Below, piece after piece: positions 16,818 through 26,237 of a DNA stretch of 56,433 nucleotides. A program made the translations under genes and the position numbers. Position 1 is the first letter of the stretch; the number at the start of each line of letters is the position of its first letter. The notes beneath the pieces are model-generated. The model was not told the origin of the DNA. It worked only from the letters and a program-made list of their open reading frames with translations, and did no database searches. Source of the stretch: Actinomycetota bacterium (lineage in GTDB: Bacteria; Actinomycetota; Acidimicrobiia; IMCC26256; JAENVU01); the NCBI GenBank assembly GCA_016870395.1, contig VGBT01000016.1:1-56433 (forward strand), given 5' to 3'.

Positions 16818-17987
16818 ATGACCATCTCCTTCCGGGAGCTCGGCGTGTCCGCCGAGCTCACCGACGCTCTCGCTGACGCCGGGATCTCCGAGCCGTTTGC
16901 GATCCAGGCCCTCACGATCGCCGATGCCCTCGCCGGCTGCGACGTACTGGGCAAGGCCAAGACCGGGTCGGGCAAGACGCTCGCGTTCGGCCTGCCGCTG
17001 CTCGACACGGTCACCAAGGCGAAGCCACGATCGCCCCACGGCCTCGTGCTCGTGCCCACCCGCGAGCTCGCCAATCAGGTGAAGGACGTGCTCGCCCCGC
17101 TCGGCAAGGTCAAAAGGCTCCGGGTACGCGCGTTCTACGGCGGCGTCGGGATGGACCCGCAGTTCGAGGCGCTCAAGAAGGGCGTCGACGTCGTGATCGG
17201 CACGCCGGGTCGGCTCATCGACCTCATGGAGCGCAAGGAGTTGTCGGTCGCCGACGTGCAGGTGCTCGTGCTCGACGAGGCCGACCGCATGGCCGACATG
17301 GGCTTCCTGCCGCAGGTGCAGAAGATTCTGCATCGCGTCACCGGCAAGCACCAGACGATGCTGTTCTCCGCGACGCTTGACCGCGGCGTCGACCGCCTGG
17401 TGGCGCGCTACCTCGAGGACCCGGTCTCCCACGAGGTCGAGTCGACCGAGGAGACCGTCGAGGAGATGCATCACCACTTCTTCATGGTCCATCAGATGGA
17501 CAAGGTGAAGGTCGTGGCGTCGATCTCCCGAGGCGTCGATCGCACGCTCGTGTTCTGCCGCACCAAGCGCGGCGCCGACCGTCTCGTCGAGCAGCTGCGC
17601 CGCGAGCGGGTGCGCGCCGGCGCGATCCACGGCGACCTGCGTCAGGCCGCCCGCGAACGCGCGCTCGCCGACTTCGCCGACGGCAAGCTGCCGGTGCTCG
17701 TCGCCACCGACGTCGCGGCCCGTGGCATCCATGTCGACGCGGTCGACGTGGTCGTCCATTACGACCCGCCCGAGGACCACAAGGCCTACCTGCACCGTTC
17801 CGGTCGCACGGCTCGGGCGGGTGAGGCGGGGGTGGCCGTGATGCTGACCCTGTGGAACCAGGAGAACGAGGCCCGGGTGATCCAGCGGCGCCTGCAGCTC
17901 GATCGCCCGATCGTCGAGGTGTTCTCCAACGACCCGCGCCTGGCCGACCTCCGCACCTGGGACACGGCCGCGGAGTCGGTGGCCTGA
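16818..17987 (+). CDS. DEAD-box ATP-dependent RNA helicase
   Basis: 389 residues. Q motif region FRELGVSAELTDALADAGIS followed by FAIQ, motif I AKTGSGKT, Ia PTRELANQ, GG, TPGR, motif II DEAD, motif III SAT, IV-V LVFCRTKRGAD and TDVAARGIHV, motif VI HRSGRTARAG. It has only the helicase core with a short C-terminal tail, shorter than CsdA-type proteins. It unwinds RNA in ribosome assembly or cold adaptation. ATG 16818 fits the start of the conserved N-terminus. The long leader with repeats may regulate translation. Confidence 0.92.
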   Translation: MTISFRELGVSAELTDALADAGISEPFAIQALTIADALAGCDVLGKAKTGSGKTLAFGLPLLDTVTKAKPRSPHGLVLVPTRELANQVKDVLAPLGKVKRLRVRAFYGGVGMDPQFEALKKGVDVVIGTPGRLIDLMERKELSVADVQVLVLDEADRMADMGFLPQVQKILHRVTGKHQTMLFSATLDRGVDRLVARYLEDPVSHEVESTEETVEEMHHHFFMVHQMDKVKVVASISRGVDRTLVFCRTKRGADRLVEQLRRERVRAGAIHGDLRQAARERALADFADGKLPVLVATDVAARGIHVDAVDVVVHYDPPEDHKAYLHRSGRTARAGEAGVAVMLTLWNQENEARVIQRRLQLDRPIVEVFSNDPRLADLRTWDTAAESVA

Positions 17988-18002
17988 GCGCGACTGCGCT
18001 CA
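17985..18002. terminator. Possible short terminator hairpin between convergent genes
   Basis: TGAGCGC (17985-17991) pairs with GCGCTCA (17996-18002) around a 4-nt loop. It includes the helicase stop codon and the stop of the convergent enoyl-CoA hydratase. No T-run. Confidence 0.3.
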
Positions 18003-18809
18003 GCGGCCTTCGAAGCTCGGGGGTCGCTTCTCCAGGAAGCTCATGAGGCCTTCCTGGAAGTCCTGGGTCGCCATCAGCTGCATGAGCTGGAGCAGGACGT
18101 GCTCCGAGTGGGAGCGGAAGTCCTCGTTCATACCCGCCCGGAAGAGGCGCTTCATCGCCTGCACCGCGAGCGGAGCGTTGGCCGCGATCTCGCCGGCCCA
18201 GTCGCGCGCCGTGTCCATCAGCGCGTCGTCGGGGACGACCTCGTTGACGATCCCGAGCTCGCACGCTTCCGCCGCCGACAGGTCGCGGCCGAGGTAGGCG
18301 ATCTGCGCTGCCTTTGCCCAGCCCACGAGCCGGGGCAGGTACCAGGTGCCGCCCGACTCGGGCACGATCGCCCGCTTCGCGAACCCGGGCAGGATGCGCA
18401 CAGACTCGGCGGCGAGCCGCAGATCGCAACCCAGCGCGAGGTCGACTCCGTATCCAGCAGCGGCACCGTTGAGCACCGCGATGACCGGCGTGTCCATCTC
18501 GTAGAGGGTCACGGTGGGCAGATCCGAGGTACGGGCCATGCCACCGCCCCCGCCGGGGCTTACCTGCCCGCTACCACCGATGCCGGTGCCCGCGACCGCG
18601 TCCTTGATGTCGAGTCCCGAGCAGAACCCGGCACCGGCCCCGGTGAGCAGTGCGACCCGCACGTCGGCGTCGCGCTCCACGCGCTCGATCGCTGCGCCCA
18701 GCTCGCGCAGCATGCGAACCGAGATCGCGTTGCGCCGGTGCGGCCGGTTGAGCGTGATCGTCGCGACGTGGCCGTCGACGTCGTAGATCACCTCGGGTAC
18801 GTCGTTCAT
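18000..18809 (-). CDS. Enoyl-CoA hydratase/isomerase family protein
   Basis: 269 residues of the crotonase fold. Oxyanion-hole segments are seen in GAGAGFCSGLDIKD and VLNGAAAGYGVDLALGCDLR, and the second active-site region PESGGTWYLPRLVG has the Glu at the usual hydratase position. A glycine-rich surface loop (GIGGSGQVSPGGGGG) is inserted after the first oxyanion strand. The C-terminus (QDFQEGLMSFLEKRPPSF) is typical. Acts on acyl-CoA in beta-oxidation or a related pathway. No acyl-CoA partner gene is adjacent. Confidence 0.85.
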   Translation of the reverse strand: MNDVPEVIYDVDGHVATITLNRPHRRNAISVRMLRELGAAIERVERDADVRVALLTGAGAGFCSGLDIKDAVAGTGIGGSGQVSPGGGGGMARTSDLPTVTLYEMDTPVIAVLNGAAAGYGVDLALGCDLRLAAESVRILPGFAKRAIVPESGGTWYLPRLVGWAKAAQIAYLGRDLSAAEACELGIVNEVVPDDALMDTARDWAGEIAANAPLAVQAMKRLFRAGMNEDFRSHSEHVLLQLMQLMATQDFQEGLMSFLEKRPPSFEGR

Positions 18810-18836
18810 CGAGATCCTTCCTGGGTGCCGGAGTGC

Positions 18837-20219
18837 TCAGTGGGTCCGGCCGGCAGGCAGGCGCTCGCGCCTGGACGGGTGGCGGTTCGTGGTCGGCATG
18901 GGCCGGATCGGGGCGATCGGCTCGTCGTACTCGACGATGTCGATCATGCGCCGGCGGCGGGCCTCGGCGAGCGCGCGCTGGCGGGCCAGGCGGCGGCGTC
19001 GTTGACGCCGCACCGCGCGGCGCCGCAGGAGGAACAAGGTGCCGAGCACGAGCACGAAGGCGATCGCGAGGTTGCGGAGGCTGAGCCGGCCTCCGAGCGG
19101 CGCGCCCGGCGTGCCGGAGGCGGTCGTCGCCGCGACGGGTTCCGCAGCGCGTCCCGCTTCTGTCCGGTGGGCGTCGGCAGGCGCCTCGGGTGCAGCTGCC
19201 GACCCCGCGGGCGCGCCCGACGCTACGGCCCGGGGTTCTGCGGCCACGACGGGGGTGGCGCCGGTGCCGGTGCCGAGGGCCGGCGGCAGGCCTGTGAACG
19301 CGGCGATGCGGGCGTCGGCCGTGGAGATGCGGACCGCGGGCAGGACGGCGCCCGAAGTGGATGCGCTCGCGGGGGTCGCGAAGCCCTGGTCGAGGAGGTA
19401 GCCGGCCCAGCCGGTGTCGTCCCACGTTCCCATCACGACCGCCACCAACGTGCGCCCGTCACGGGTGGCGGAGGTGACCAGCGTGCGGCCCGCGGCGCTG
19501 GTGTAGCCGGTCTTCATCCCGGTCGCGCCCGGGTACGTCGTGAGGAAGCCCCTGTTGTGGTTGACCAGCTGCCGGCCGACCCCGTTCGGGTCGGTGAACT
19601 CGTAGGTGACGGTGGCCACGGTCGAAGCGATCTGTGGCACTGCGAGCGCGTTGCGGGCCGTGATCGCGAGGTCGTACGCGCTCGTGCGGCTGCCGCCGCC
19701 GAACGACAAGCGGTCGTCGAGGCCGGACGGGTCGCGGAAGGTCGTGTCCTGCATGCCGAGTCGCTCCGCCGTGGCCTGAGCGTCGACGGCGAAGGACTCG
19801 ACGCTGCCCGAGGTGCGCTCGGCGAGCGCGTACGCGGCGTCGTTCGCCGACACGATGAGCAGCGAGTGCAGGGCGTGGTCGAGCGGCCACACGCTGCCCT
19901 CGGTCATCGAGATCTTCATCGCCGGCTGCGCCGCGGCGCGCGCACTGACCCGGACGGTGCTGGAGAGCGGGAGCCGCTCGAGCACGGCCAACGCGGTGAG
20001 GAGCTTGATGGTGCTCGCCGGGAGCTGGGCCTGGTGCTCGTTCTTCGCCGCCAGCACCGCGCCCGTGCCCGCGTCGACGACCACGTACGACGCGGGTTCC
20101 TGGGTCGTGGGCGGCGCCGCGCCCGCGGGCGCGGCGGGCAGCGTGAGCGCGGCGCCGCCCAGGACGAGGGCGGCGAGGCATCGGACGCGCCCCATGACGC
20201 CCGATCGGTTCGACGGCAT
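18837..20219 (-). CDS. D-alanyl-D-alanine carboxypeptidase (S11, PBP5-like)
   Basis: 460 residues. Signal peptide ([21 protein letters not shown]), then the penicillin-binding fold with SxxK as [10 protein letters not shown], SxN as VSANDAA and KTG as [11 protein letters not shown]. It trims the terminal D-Ala of peptidoglycan peptides outside the membrane. After the catalytic domain comes an Ala/Pro-rich linker, a C-terminal TM helix ([15 protein letters not shown]) and a very basic tail, so the enzyme is membrane-anchored at its C-terminus with a cytosolic tail of about 60 residues. Single gene between unrelated neighbours. Confidence 0.9.
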   Translation of the reverse strand: MPSNRSGVMGRVRCLAALVLGGAALTLPAAPAGAAPPTTQEPASYVVVDAGTGAVLAAKNEHQAQLPASTIKLLTALAVLERLPLSSTVRVSARAAAQPAMKISMTEGSVWPLDHALHSLLIVSANDAAYALAERTSGSVESFAVDAQATAERLGMQDTTFRDPSGLDDRLSFGGGSRTSAYDLAITARNALAVPQIASTVATVTYEFTDPNGVGRQLVNHNRGFLTTYPGATGMKTGYTSAAGRTLVTSATRDGRTLVAVVMGTWDDTGWAGYLLDQGFATPASASTSGAVLPAVRISTADARIAAFTGLPPALGTGTGATPVVAAEPRAVASGAPAGSAAAPEAPADAHRTEAGRAAEPVAATTASGTPGAPLGGRLSLRNLAIAFVLVLGTLFLLRRRAVRRQRRRRLARQRALAEARRRRMIDIVEYDEPIAPIRPMPTTNRHPSRRERLPAGRTH

Positions 20220-20310
20220 CCCCCTCAGAGTAGGGGGATCGGTGGGGGGAGGCGATGATCAGGCCGGAATCGGTCCGCTCGGCGGGCGGGTCGCGTGCCA
20301 CGATGGGCCC

Positions 20311-21510
20311 GTGACCTCCGGAGGCCGTGTCTCGCGCCGCATAGCGGCCATCACCGAGTCGGCGACGCTCGCCGTCGACGCCAAGGCGAAGGCCCTCCAG
20401 GCGGCCGGCGAGCCCGTGATCGGCTTCGGGGCGGGCGAGCCCGACTTCCCGACACCGGTCCATGTCGTCGAGGCCGCGGTCAAGGCGTGCTACGACCCCG
20501 CCAACCACCGCTACTCGCCGACCGCTGGTCTCGCCGACCTGCGCGAGGCGATCGCCGCCAAGACCCGGCGCGACTCGGGCTACGTGTGCGAACCCGCGCA
20601 GGTGCTCGTCACCAACGGCGGCAAGCACGCGGTGTACAACACGTTCCAGACGCTGCTCGACGAGGGTGACGAGGTGCTCGTCCCCGCGCCTTACTGGACC
20701 ACCTATCCCGAGGCGATCGCGCTCGCGGGCGGTCGCCCGATCGTGTTGCCCACCACGGCCGCGGCCGGCTTCCGGGTCACCGTCGAGCAGCTAGCGGCGG
20801 CGTGCACCCCTCGTACCAAGGCGCTGCTGTTCGTGTCGCCGTCGAACCCGACCGGTGCGGTGTACCCGCCGGTGGCGGTCGAGGCGATCGGCAGGTGGGC
20901 CGTCGAACAGGGCATCTGGGTCGTCACCGACGAGATCTACGAGCACCTGACCTTCGGCGACCACCGGTTCACCTCGATGCCGACGCTCGTCCCCGAGCTG
21001 GCCGACACCTGTGTCGTGCTCAACGGGGTCGCGAAGACCTACGCGATGACGGGGTGGCGGGTCGGCTGGATGATCGGCCCGCGCGACGTGATCACCGCGG
21101 CGACGAACCTGCAGTCGCACTCCACTTCCAACGTCGCCAACGTCGCGCAACGAGCGGCGCTCGCGGCCGTGTCGGGCGATCTCGGCGCGGTGGCGGAGAT
21201 GCGCGCCGCCTTCGAGCGGCGTGGACGCACGATGCACCGGATGCTCTCCGCGATCCCGGGTGTGGAGTGCATCGAGCCGGAAGGCGCCTTCTACTGCTTC
21301 CCGAGCTTCGAGGGCGTCCTCGGTCGGGAGCTCGGTGGCCGGCGGGTCGAGACGTCGGTCGGGCTCGCCGAAGTGCTGCTCGACGAAGCCAAGGTCGCGG
21401 TCGTGCCGGGCGAGGCGTTCGGCGCGCCCGGATACGCCCGGCTGAGCTTCGCCCTCGGCGACGACGACCTCGTCGAGGGGGTCGGTCGGATCGCGGACTT
21501 CCTGTCGTGA
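20311..21510 (+). CDS. Aspartate-type aminotransferase (class I, fold I)
   Basis: 399 residues from GTG 20311. PLP aminotransferase of subgroup I-gamma: [12 protein letters not shown] at the N-terminus, [11 protein letters not shown] cofactor region, [24 protein letters not shown], the Schiff-base Lys in [18 protein letters not shown], and the C-terminal [12 protein letters not shown] with the carboxylate-binding Arg. It probably transaminates aspartate or a related amino acid. It lies 31 bp ahead of serA on the same strand, which suggests a joint amino-acid biosynthetic unit. No clear ribosome binding site; the transcript may be leaderless. Confidence 0.88.
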   Translation: MTSGGRVSRRIAAITESATLAVDAKAKALQAAGEPVIGFGAGEPDFPTPVHVVEAAVKACYDPANHRYSPTAGLADLREAIAAKTRRDSGYVCEPAQVLVTNGGKHAVYNTFQTLLDEGDEVLVPAPYWTTYPEAIALAGGRPIVLPTTAAAGFRVTVEQLAAACTPRTKALLFVSPSNPTGAVYPPVAVEAIGRWAVEQGIWVVTDEIYEHLTFGDHRFTSMPTLVPELADTCVVLNGVAKTYAMTGWRVGWMIGPRDVITAATNLQSHSTSNVANVAQRAALAAVSGDLGAVAEMRAAFERRGRTMHRMLSAIPGVECIEPEGAFYCFPSFEGVLGRELGGRRVETSVGLAEVLLDEAKVAVVPGEAFGAPGYARLSFALGDDDLVEGVGRIADFLS

Positions 21511-21541
21511 CGCCGGCGCCGCGGCGCGTAGCCTCCCGCGC

Positions 21542-23128
21542 ATGACCCAGCGTGTCCTCGTCGCCGAAGAGCTGGCCGAGCGCGGCCTTGGGTCCATGCG
21601 TACCGCGGGCCTCGACGTCGATGTGCAGCTCGGACTCTCGCCCGAGGCCCTGCGGGACGCAGTCCGTGGTGCCCACGCATTGATCATTCGGAGCGCGACG
21701 CAGGTCACGGCCGAGGTGCTCGCTGCCGGGACCGATCTCGTGGTGGTGGGCCGAGCGGGCATCGGGCTCGACAACGTCGACGTGGCCGCGGCCACCAAGC
21801 ACGGCGTGATGGTGGTGAACGCGCCGCAGTCCAACGTGCTCTCGGCCGCCGAGCAGGCCGTCGCCCTCATGCTCGCCCAGGCGCGCAACATCCCCCAGGC
21901 CGATGCCGACCTGAAGGCCGGCCGCTGGAACCGCTCGCGCTGGGCCGGAGTGGAGCTGCACGCCAAGACGCTCGGGGTGGTCGGGCTCGGGCGGGTCGGC
22001 GTGCTCGTGGCCCAGCGGTGCCTCGCGTTCGGGATGCGGCTCCTCGCCTACGACCCGTACGTGAGCGCGGAGCGCGCTCGACAGCTGGGCGTGGAGCTGG
22101 TGCCGAGCGTCGAGGCGCTGATCGCCCAGGTCGACTTCCTCACGATCCACCTGCCCAAGACTCCCGAGACGATCGGGTTGTTCGGGCCCGACGTGCTCGC
22201 AGAGGCCAAGCCCGGTCTTCGGATCGTCAACACCGCGCGCGGCGGGATCATCGACGAGGCCGCCCTCGCGGCGGCCATCGCCGACGGTCGCATCGCGGGT
22301 GCGGCGATCGACGTGTTTGCCACCGAGCCGGCCACCGAGTCGCCGCTCTTTGCATTGGAGAGCGTCGTGGTCACGCCACACCTCGGCGCGTCCACGGTGG
22401 AAGCCCAGGACAAGGCGGGCCAGACGATCGCCGAGCAGGTCGTGCTCGCGCTGCGCGGGGAGTTCGTGCCGCTCGCGGTGAACCTCGCGGCCACCGAGGC
22501 CAACGCGACGGTCCAGCCATTCCTGCCGCTGGCAGAGCGGCTCGGGCGGCTGTTCACGGCCCTTGCCAGCGGTACCCCCGAGATGCTCGAGGTCGGCTTC
22601 GAAGGCCAGATCGCCGACTACGACTGCAAGGTGCTCACGCTCGGGGTGCTCAAGGGCGTGCTCGCACCCGTCGTCGACGAGCCGGTGAGCTTCGTCAATG
22701 CCCCCCAGCTCGCCGAAGAGCGGGGTCTGACGGTGCGGGAGACGAAGCTCGGCACCGCCCGCGACTACGTGAACCTCGTCGAGCTGCGCGGTCACGCCGC
22801 CGGTCGCGAGACACAGGTCGCGGGGACCCTCTACGGCAAGCAGGCCGCCCCTCGTATCGTCGCGATCGACGACCACATCGTCGACGTCCCGCCCTCTGCG
22901 CACATGCTCGTCGTGCGCAACGCCGACGTGCCCGGGATGATCGGCAGGGTCGGCACGATCGTCGGCGACGCCGGGATCAACGTCGACGACATGGACGTCG
23001 GCAAGACGGCCCAGGGCGAGGCCGCGCTCATGGTGCTCTCCACCACGGCTCCCGTGCCGGCCGACGTGGTCGCGGCGCTGCGCGCCGTCGACGGCATCGT
23101 CGACGCCCGCGCGATCGAATTGGGCTAA
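21542..23128 (+). CDS. serA: D-3-phosphoglycerate dehydrogenase
   Basis: 528 residues, the long type I form typical of Actinobacteria. Substrate and NAD domains: RSATQVTAEVL, GRAGIGLDNVDV, the Rossmann motif GVVGLGRVGVLVA, NTARGGIIDEAAL (Arg) and TPHLGASTVEAQ with the catalytic His. Then the allosteric substrate-binding domain (about 320-450) and a C-terminal ACT domain (HMLVVRNADVPGMIGRVGTI) that normally binds serine for feedback inhibition. First step of serine synthesis. Its TAA overlaps the stop codon of the convergent SRPBCC gene. Confidence 0.95.
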   Translation: MTQRVLVAEELAERGLGSMRTAGLDVDVQLGLSPEALRDAVRGAHALIIRSATQVTAEVLAAGTDLVVVGRAGIGLDNVDVAAATKHGVMVVNAPQSNVLSAAEQAVALMLAQARNIPQADADLKAGRWNRSRWAGVELHAKTLGVVGLGRVGVLVAQRCLAFGMRLLAYDPYVSAERARQLGVELVPSVEALIAQVDFLTIHLPKTPETIGLFGPDVLAEAKPGLRIVNTARGGIIDEAALAAAIADGRIAGAAIDVFATEPATESPLFALESVVVTPHLGASTVEAQDKAGQTIAEQVVLALRGEFVPLAVNLAATEANATVQPFLPLAERLGRLFTALASGTPEMLEVGFEGQIADYDCKVLTLGVLKGVLAPVVDEPVSFVNAPQLAEERGLTVRETKLGTARDYVNLVELRGHAAGRETQVAGTLYGKQAAPRIVAIDDHIVDVPPSAHMLVVRNADVPGMIGRVGTIVGDAGINVDDMDVGKTAQGEAALMVLSTTAPVPADVVAALRAVDGIVDARAIELG

Positions 23129-23586
23129 CTGACGGTTCGGGCGAGGATCCCGAGGGTGGCTCGCAGCGCCCCTTCGGAGATCACCGGGAAGATCCCGGCC
23201 TCCCGCCATGTGGGGTCGATGTTCGACCAGTCGTAGTAGCTCGTCACGAGGGTGCCGCCGTCGGCGGGCTCGAGCCGGTACCCGTACACGTGCCCGAGCT
23301 GCGGCTTGATCTGGCCGAGGATCGTCCAGGCGATCTCCCGATCGGGTTCGAAGGTCTCGATCGTCACCGTCACGTCGTACTTGCCGAGTGGGTAGTCGTT
23401 GAGCGCCTCCCGGTCCATGTGCACCACGAAGCTGTCGCCGATCTTGGTGACGGGCTCGCCGGTGGCGTCCATGAGCATCCCCGAGCTGTCGATCGCCACA
23501 TGGCCCTGCGGGTCGCAGAGCAGGGTGAAGATCGCCGCCGGGTCGGCCGGGATGGTGCGCTGGACTTCGATCCGCTCATCGCTCAT
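23125..23586 (-). CDS. SRPBCC-family protein
   Basis: 153 residues with the START/Bet v1-like pattern: the short opening strand IEVQRTIPADPAAIFTLLCDP, a central FEPDREIAWTILGQI and GGTLVTSYYDWSN, ending with a long helix. Such proteins bind hydrophobic ligands or act as polyketide cyclase-like enzymes. No ligand is implied by context. A gap of 21 bp separates it from mscL, which lies upstream on the same strand. Confidence 0.75.
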   Translation of the reverse strand: MSDERIEVQRTIPADPAAIFTLLCDPQGHVAIDSSGMLMDATGEPVTKIGDSFVVHMDREALNDYPLGKYDVTVTIETFEPDREIAWTILGQIKPQLGHVYGYRLEPADGGTLVTSYYDWSNIDPTWREAGIFPVISEGALRATLGILARTVS

Positions 23587-23607
23587 GGATGGTTCCTCTC
23601 GTCGGGT

Positions 23608-23994
23608 TCAGCCCGTGCTTCGTTCCCGCAGCAGGTCGCGGATCTCCGTGAGCACCTCGAGCTCGGTGGGGTCCGCCTCCTTCTCTTCGCGACTGCGGAG
23701 GCTGCGTAGCCGCTCGTACGCCTTCACGATCACGAAGAGCGTCGCGGCGATGATCGCGAAGTTGAAGACCTGCGTGATGAACGCGCCGTAGCGGATCACC
23801 GCGTCGTTCAACGTGAGCGTGAGGTCGGCGAAGCTCGTCTTGCCCAGCACGATGCCGACGATCGGCATCAGCAGGTCGTTCACCAGGCTGTCGACCAGCG
23901 TCTTGAACGCGAGGCCGATGATGAAGGCGACGGCCACCGAGACCAGGTCGCCCTGCATCACGAAATGCTTGAACTCGTCCCAGAACTTCTTCAT
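23608..23994 (-). CDS. mscL: Large-conductance mechanosensitive channel
   Basis: 128 residues. The N-terminal helix MKKFWDEFKHFVMQGDLVSV, TM1 with VAVAFIIGLAFKTLVDSLV (pore-lining), a short outer loop, TM2 GAFITQVFNFAIIAATLFVI and the cytosolic helix TELEVLTEIRDLLRER match MscL along its whole length. A pentameric channel that opens under membrane tension in hypo-osmotic shock. ATG 23994 has a good GGAAGA site; the longer frame upstream has no family match. Confidence 0.95.
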   Translation of the reverse strand: MKKFWDEFKHFVMQGDLVSVAVAFIIGLAFKTLVDSLVNDLLMPIVGIVLGKTSFADLTLTLNDAVIRYGAFITQVFNFAIIAATLFVIVKAYERLRSLRSREEKEADPTELEVLTEIRDLLRERSTG

Positions 23995-24073
23995 CTGTCT
24001 TCCTTTCTCGGGGGATCGCGTTGTACCTTTGGGGAAGCGGCAGGGAGACGGCGCAAATGGGTGGCGTGGAGCG

Positions 24074-24496
24074 TCAGCGCTTGGCCGGTCGCAGGCCGTC
24101 GGCCTCGGCGGCGGTGCCGTCGAGGTAGCAGCGATCGGCGCGGGTGCGGTCGTAGCTCCCGCCACCGGGAACGTGGAAGATGCCGGAGCCGAGCTTGGCC
24201 TTCACCGGGTGCGAGGCCGGGCAGGCGCCGTCGGTCGCCTCGACCCACCGGGCGATCCCGCCGCTCTCGCCGTCGAGCTCGGGCTCGCCCTCGAGCTCGA
24301 CGGCGGGTGGGATCTCGACGTGGTGCTCGGGAACACCTGGCACCGGGCGCGGCAGCGCGGGGAACGGCTGGGGCTCGAAGGTGAGTCCACCGGTATCAGG
24401 CGCGCGGGCGGCGAGGAACCGCCACGCCGCGTAGGCCGCCCCGGCCAGCAGCCCGAACGCCATCCCCCGTCGCAAGAGCCTGCGCACGCCCGGCAT
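24074..24496 (-). CDS. Membrane-anchored sunset-domain protein
   Basis: 140 residues. N-terminal TM (GMAFGLLAGAAYAAWRFLAA), a Pro/Glu-rich linker, and a C-terminal domain with CPASHPVKAKLGSGIFHVPG, YDRTRADRCYLDG and ending AEADGLRPAKR. This Cys/His-containing module is the sunset domain, found widely in Actinobacteria at the end of membrane proteins, with unknown role. It precedes mscL on the same strand with an 80-bp gap. Confidence 0.7.
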   Translation of the reverse strand: MPGVRRLLRRGMAFGLLAGAAYAAWRFLAARAPDTGGLTFEPQPFPALPRPVPGVPEHHVEIPPAVELEGEPELDGESGGIARWVEATDGACPASHPVKAKLGSGIFHVPGGGSYDRTRADRCYLDGTAAEADGLRPAKR

Positions 24497-24522
24497 TCTC
24501 GCACGCCGCGGATCAAAACGCG

Positions 24523-24551
24523 TTGACCGCGCGTCGAGAACCTGTCAGACT
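24523..24551 (+). promoter_or_regulatory. Candidate leuA promoter
   Basis: TTGACC (24523-24528), a 17-bp spacer and CAGACT (24546-24551). The start site would lie near 24558, only a few bases before the leader peptide ATG at 24561, so the leader would be translated from an almost leaderless transcript. The leuB leader has the same arrangement. Confidence 0.45.
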
Positions 24552-24560
24552 GACGGGTCC

Positions 24561-24602
24561 ATGACTGCAATGCCGCGCATCCAGAGCCTGCTCCTTACCT
24601 AG
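24561..24602 (+). CDS. leuA leader peptide (13 residues)
   Basis: ATG 24561 to TAG 24602 encodes MTAMPRIQSLLLT, with three consecutive Leu codons of different type (CTG CTC CTT, 24588-24596) near the end. It is directly followed by two hairpins, the second an intrinsic terminator, before leuA. This is the classical make-up of ribosome-mediated leucine attenuation. Confidence 0.8.
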   Translation: MTAMPRIQSLLLT

Positions 24603-24603
24603 A

Positions 24604-24663
24604 GGCGAGCACACATACGTGCTCGCCGCACCCTCTCGTGCCTCCGGGCCGGGAGGGTTTTTT
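24604..24663 (+). promoter_or_regulatory. Leucine attenuator: hairpin and intrinsic terminator
   Basis: Hairpin 1: GGCGAGCAC (24604-24612) with GTGCTCGCC (24619-24627). Terminator: ACCCTCTCG (24630-24638) with CGGGAGGGT (24650-24658), one G-U pair, then six T. AGAGG at 24601-24605, covered by a ribosome at the leader stop codon, can pair with CCTCT (24632-24636) inside the terminator's 5' arm. So a ribosome stalled upstream on Leu codons would favour an extended hairpin 1 and read-through, while completed leader synthesis favours termination. This model is inferred from base pairing. Confidence 0.8.
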
Positions 24664-24695
24664 GTTGCCCTGATGCCCGACCCGAGAGGAACCCC

Positions 24696-26237
24696 ATGGA
24701 CAGGGTGCTCATCTTCGACACCACGCTGCGGGACGGCGAACAGTCGCCCGGCATCTCGCTCGACGTGGGCGAGAAGCTCGAGATTGCCGAGCAGCTGTCG
24801 CGTCTCGGGGTCGACGTCATCGAGGCGGGGTTCCCGATCGCGAGCGACGGCGACTTCGAGGCGGTCGAGGCGATCGCGAAGTCGGTGCGGGGTCCGGTGA
24901 TCGCGGGGCTGTCGCGCACCGGGTTCAAGGACGTCGACCGCGCTTGGGAGGCAATCCGCCACGCCGAGCGCAACCGGATCCACGTCTTCATCGCGACGTC
25001 CGAGATCCACATGCGCAAGAAGCTGCGGATGACCCCCGACCAGGTCAAGGCCGAGGCCGGTGCCGGAGTGGCGAGGGCGCGGTCCTACACCGACGACGTC
25101 GAGTTCTCCCCGGAGGACGGCTTCCGCTCGGATCCCGACTTCATGTGCGAGGTGTGCCAGGTCGCGGTCGACAACGGCGCGGCCACGCTGAACATCCCCG
25201 ACACCGTCGGCTTCGGGCTGCCCGAGGACTATGGGAAACTCATCGCCTACGTGTTCGACACGGTCACGGGTGACTACGTGGTGTCGACCCACTGTCACGA
25301 CGACCTCGGGCTTGCCGTCGCCAACTCGCTCGCCGGGGTGACGAACGGCGCACGACAGGTCGAATGCGCGATCAACGGTCTGGGTGAGCGCGCGGGCAAC
25401 GCCGCGCTCGAGGAGGTCGTGATGGCGATCAAGACCAGGAGCGACTACTTCGCGGGCGTCGACACCGGGATCCGCACCGAGGAGCTCGCGCGCACTTCGC
25501 GGATGGTGTCGCGTCTCACCGGGTACCCGGTGCAGTTCAACAAGGCCATCGTTGGCCGCAACGCGTTCGCGCACGAGGCGGGCATCCATCAGCACGGTGT
25601 CCTGGAGGACCGTGAGACCTACGAGATCATCGACGCCGGCCTCGTGGGGCAGGAGGCGGCCCAGATCGTGCTCGGCAAGCACTCCGGCCGCCACGCCTTC
25701 TCCGACTCGCTCGACAAGCTGGGTCTGCACCTCCAGGGCGACGCGCTGAACCAGGCCTTTGTCCGGTTCAAGGAGCTGGCCGACCGCAAGGTCCAGATCA
25801 ACGAGGCCGATCTCGAGGCGATCGTCGCCGCGGAGCTCGGCCTCGGCATCGTGCACAAGTTCGCGATGGTGAGCCTCGACTTGGAGGGCGGCACCCAGCG
25901 CACCCCCCACGCGTACGTCACGCTCACCGACGGTGCCGAGAAGATCGAGGCCGACGGCGAGGGCAACGGGATGATCGACGCCGCGATCGCCGCGATCGCC
26001 GCCGCGACCGGGGTGACCGGCGAGCTCACCGAGTTCCACGTCTCGTCGGTGACCCGCGGCGGGGACGCCCTGGGCGACGTCGTGCTCCAGCTCGACGCCA
26101 ACGGCGTGCGGGCCGGGGGACGCGGGGTCGCCACCGACGTCGTGGAGGCGTCCGCGCGTGCGTACCTCGCGGCGGTGAACAAGGTGGTGCGGCTGCGCGA
26201 GCGGCCCGAGGTACGCGAGCGCGCGGTCGGGCCGTGA
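24696..26237 (+). CDS. leuA: 2-isopropylmalate synthase
   Basis: 513 residues. HMG-CoA lyase-like TIM barrel: FDTTLRDGEQSPGISL with metal-binding Asp and the catalytic Arg, EAGFPIASDGDFEAV, STHCHDDLGLAVANSLAG with the metal His pair, and QVECAINGLGERAGNAALEE. The C-terminal regulatory (LeuA dimer) domain starts near residue 390 and contains HAYVTLTDG and EADGEGNGMIDAAI, where leucine would bind for feedback inhibition. This is the LeuA type 1 family, and the Leu attenuator upstream supports leuA rather than homocitrate or citramalate synthase. A GAGAGG site precedes ATG 24696. Its end overlaps the next gene by 4 bp (GTGA). Confidence 0.93.
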   Translation: MDRVLIFDTTLRDGEQSPGISLDVGEKLEIAEQLSRLGVDVIEAGFPIASDGDFEAVEAIAKSVRGPVIAGLSRTGFKDVDRAWEAIRHAERNRIHVFIATSEIHMRKKLRMTPDQVKAEAGAGVARARSYTDDVEFSPEDGFRSDPDFMCEVCQVAVDNGAATLNIPDTVGFGLPEDYGKLIAYVFDTVTGDYVVSTHCHDDLGLAVANSLAGVTNGARQVECAINGLGERAGNAALEEVVMAIKTRSDYFAGVDTGIRTEELARTSRMVSRLTGYPVQFNKAIVGRNAFAHEAGIHQHGVLEDRETYEIIDAGLVGQEAAQIVLGKHSGRHAFSDSLDKLGLHLQGDALNQAFVRFKELADRKVQINEADLEAIVAAELGLGIVHKFAMVSLDLEGGTQRTPHAYVTLTDGAEKIEADGEGNGMIDAAIAAIAAATGVTGELTEFHVSSVTRGGDALGDVVLQLDANGVRAGGRGVATDVVEASARAYLAAVNKVVRLRERPEVRERAVGP

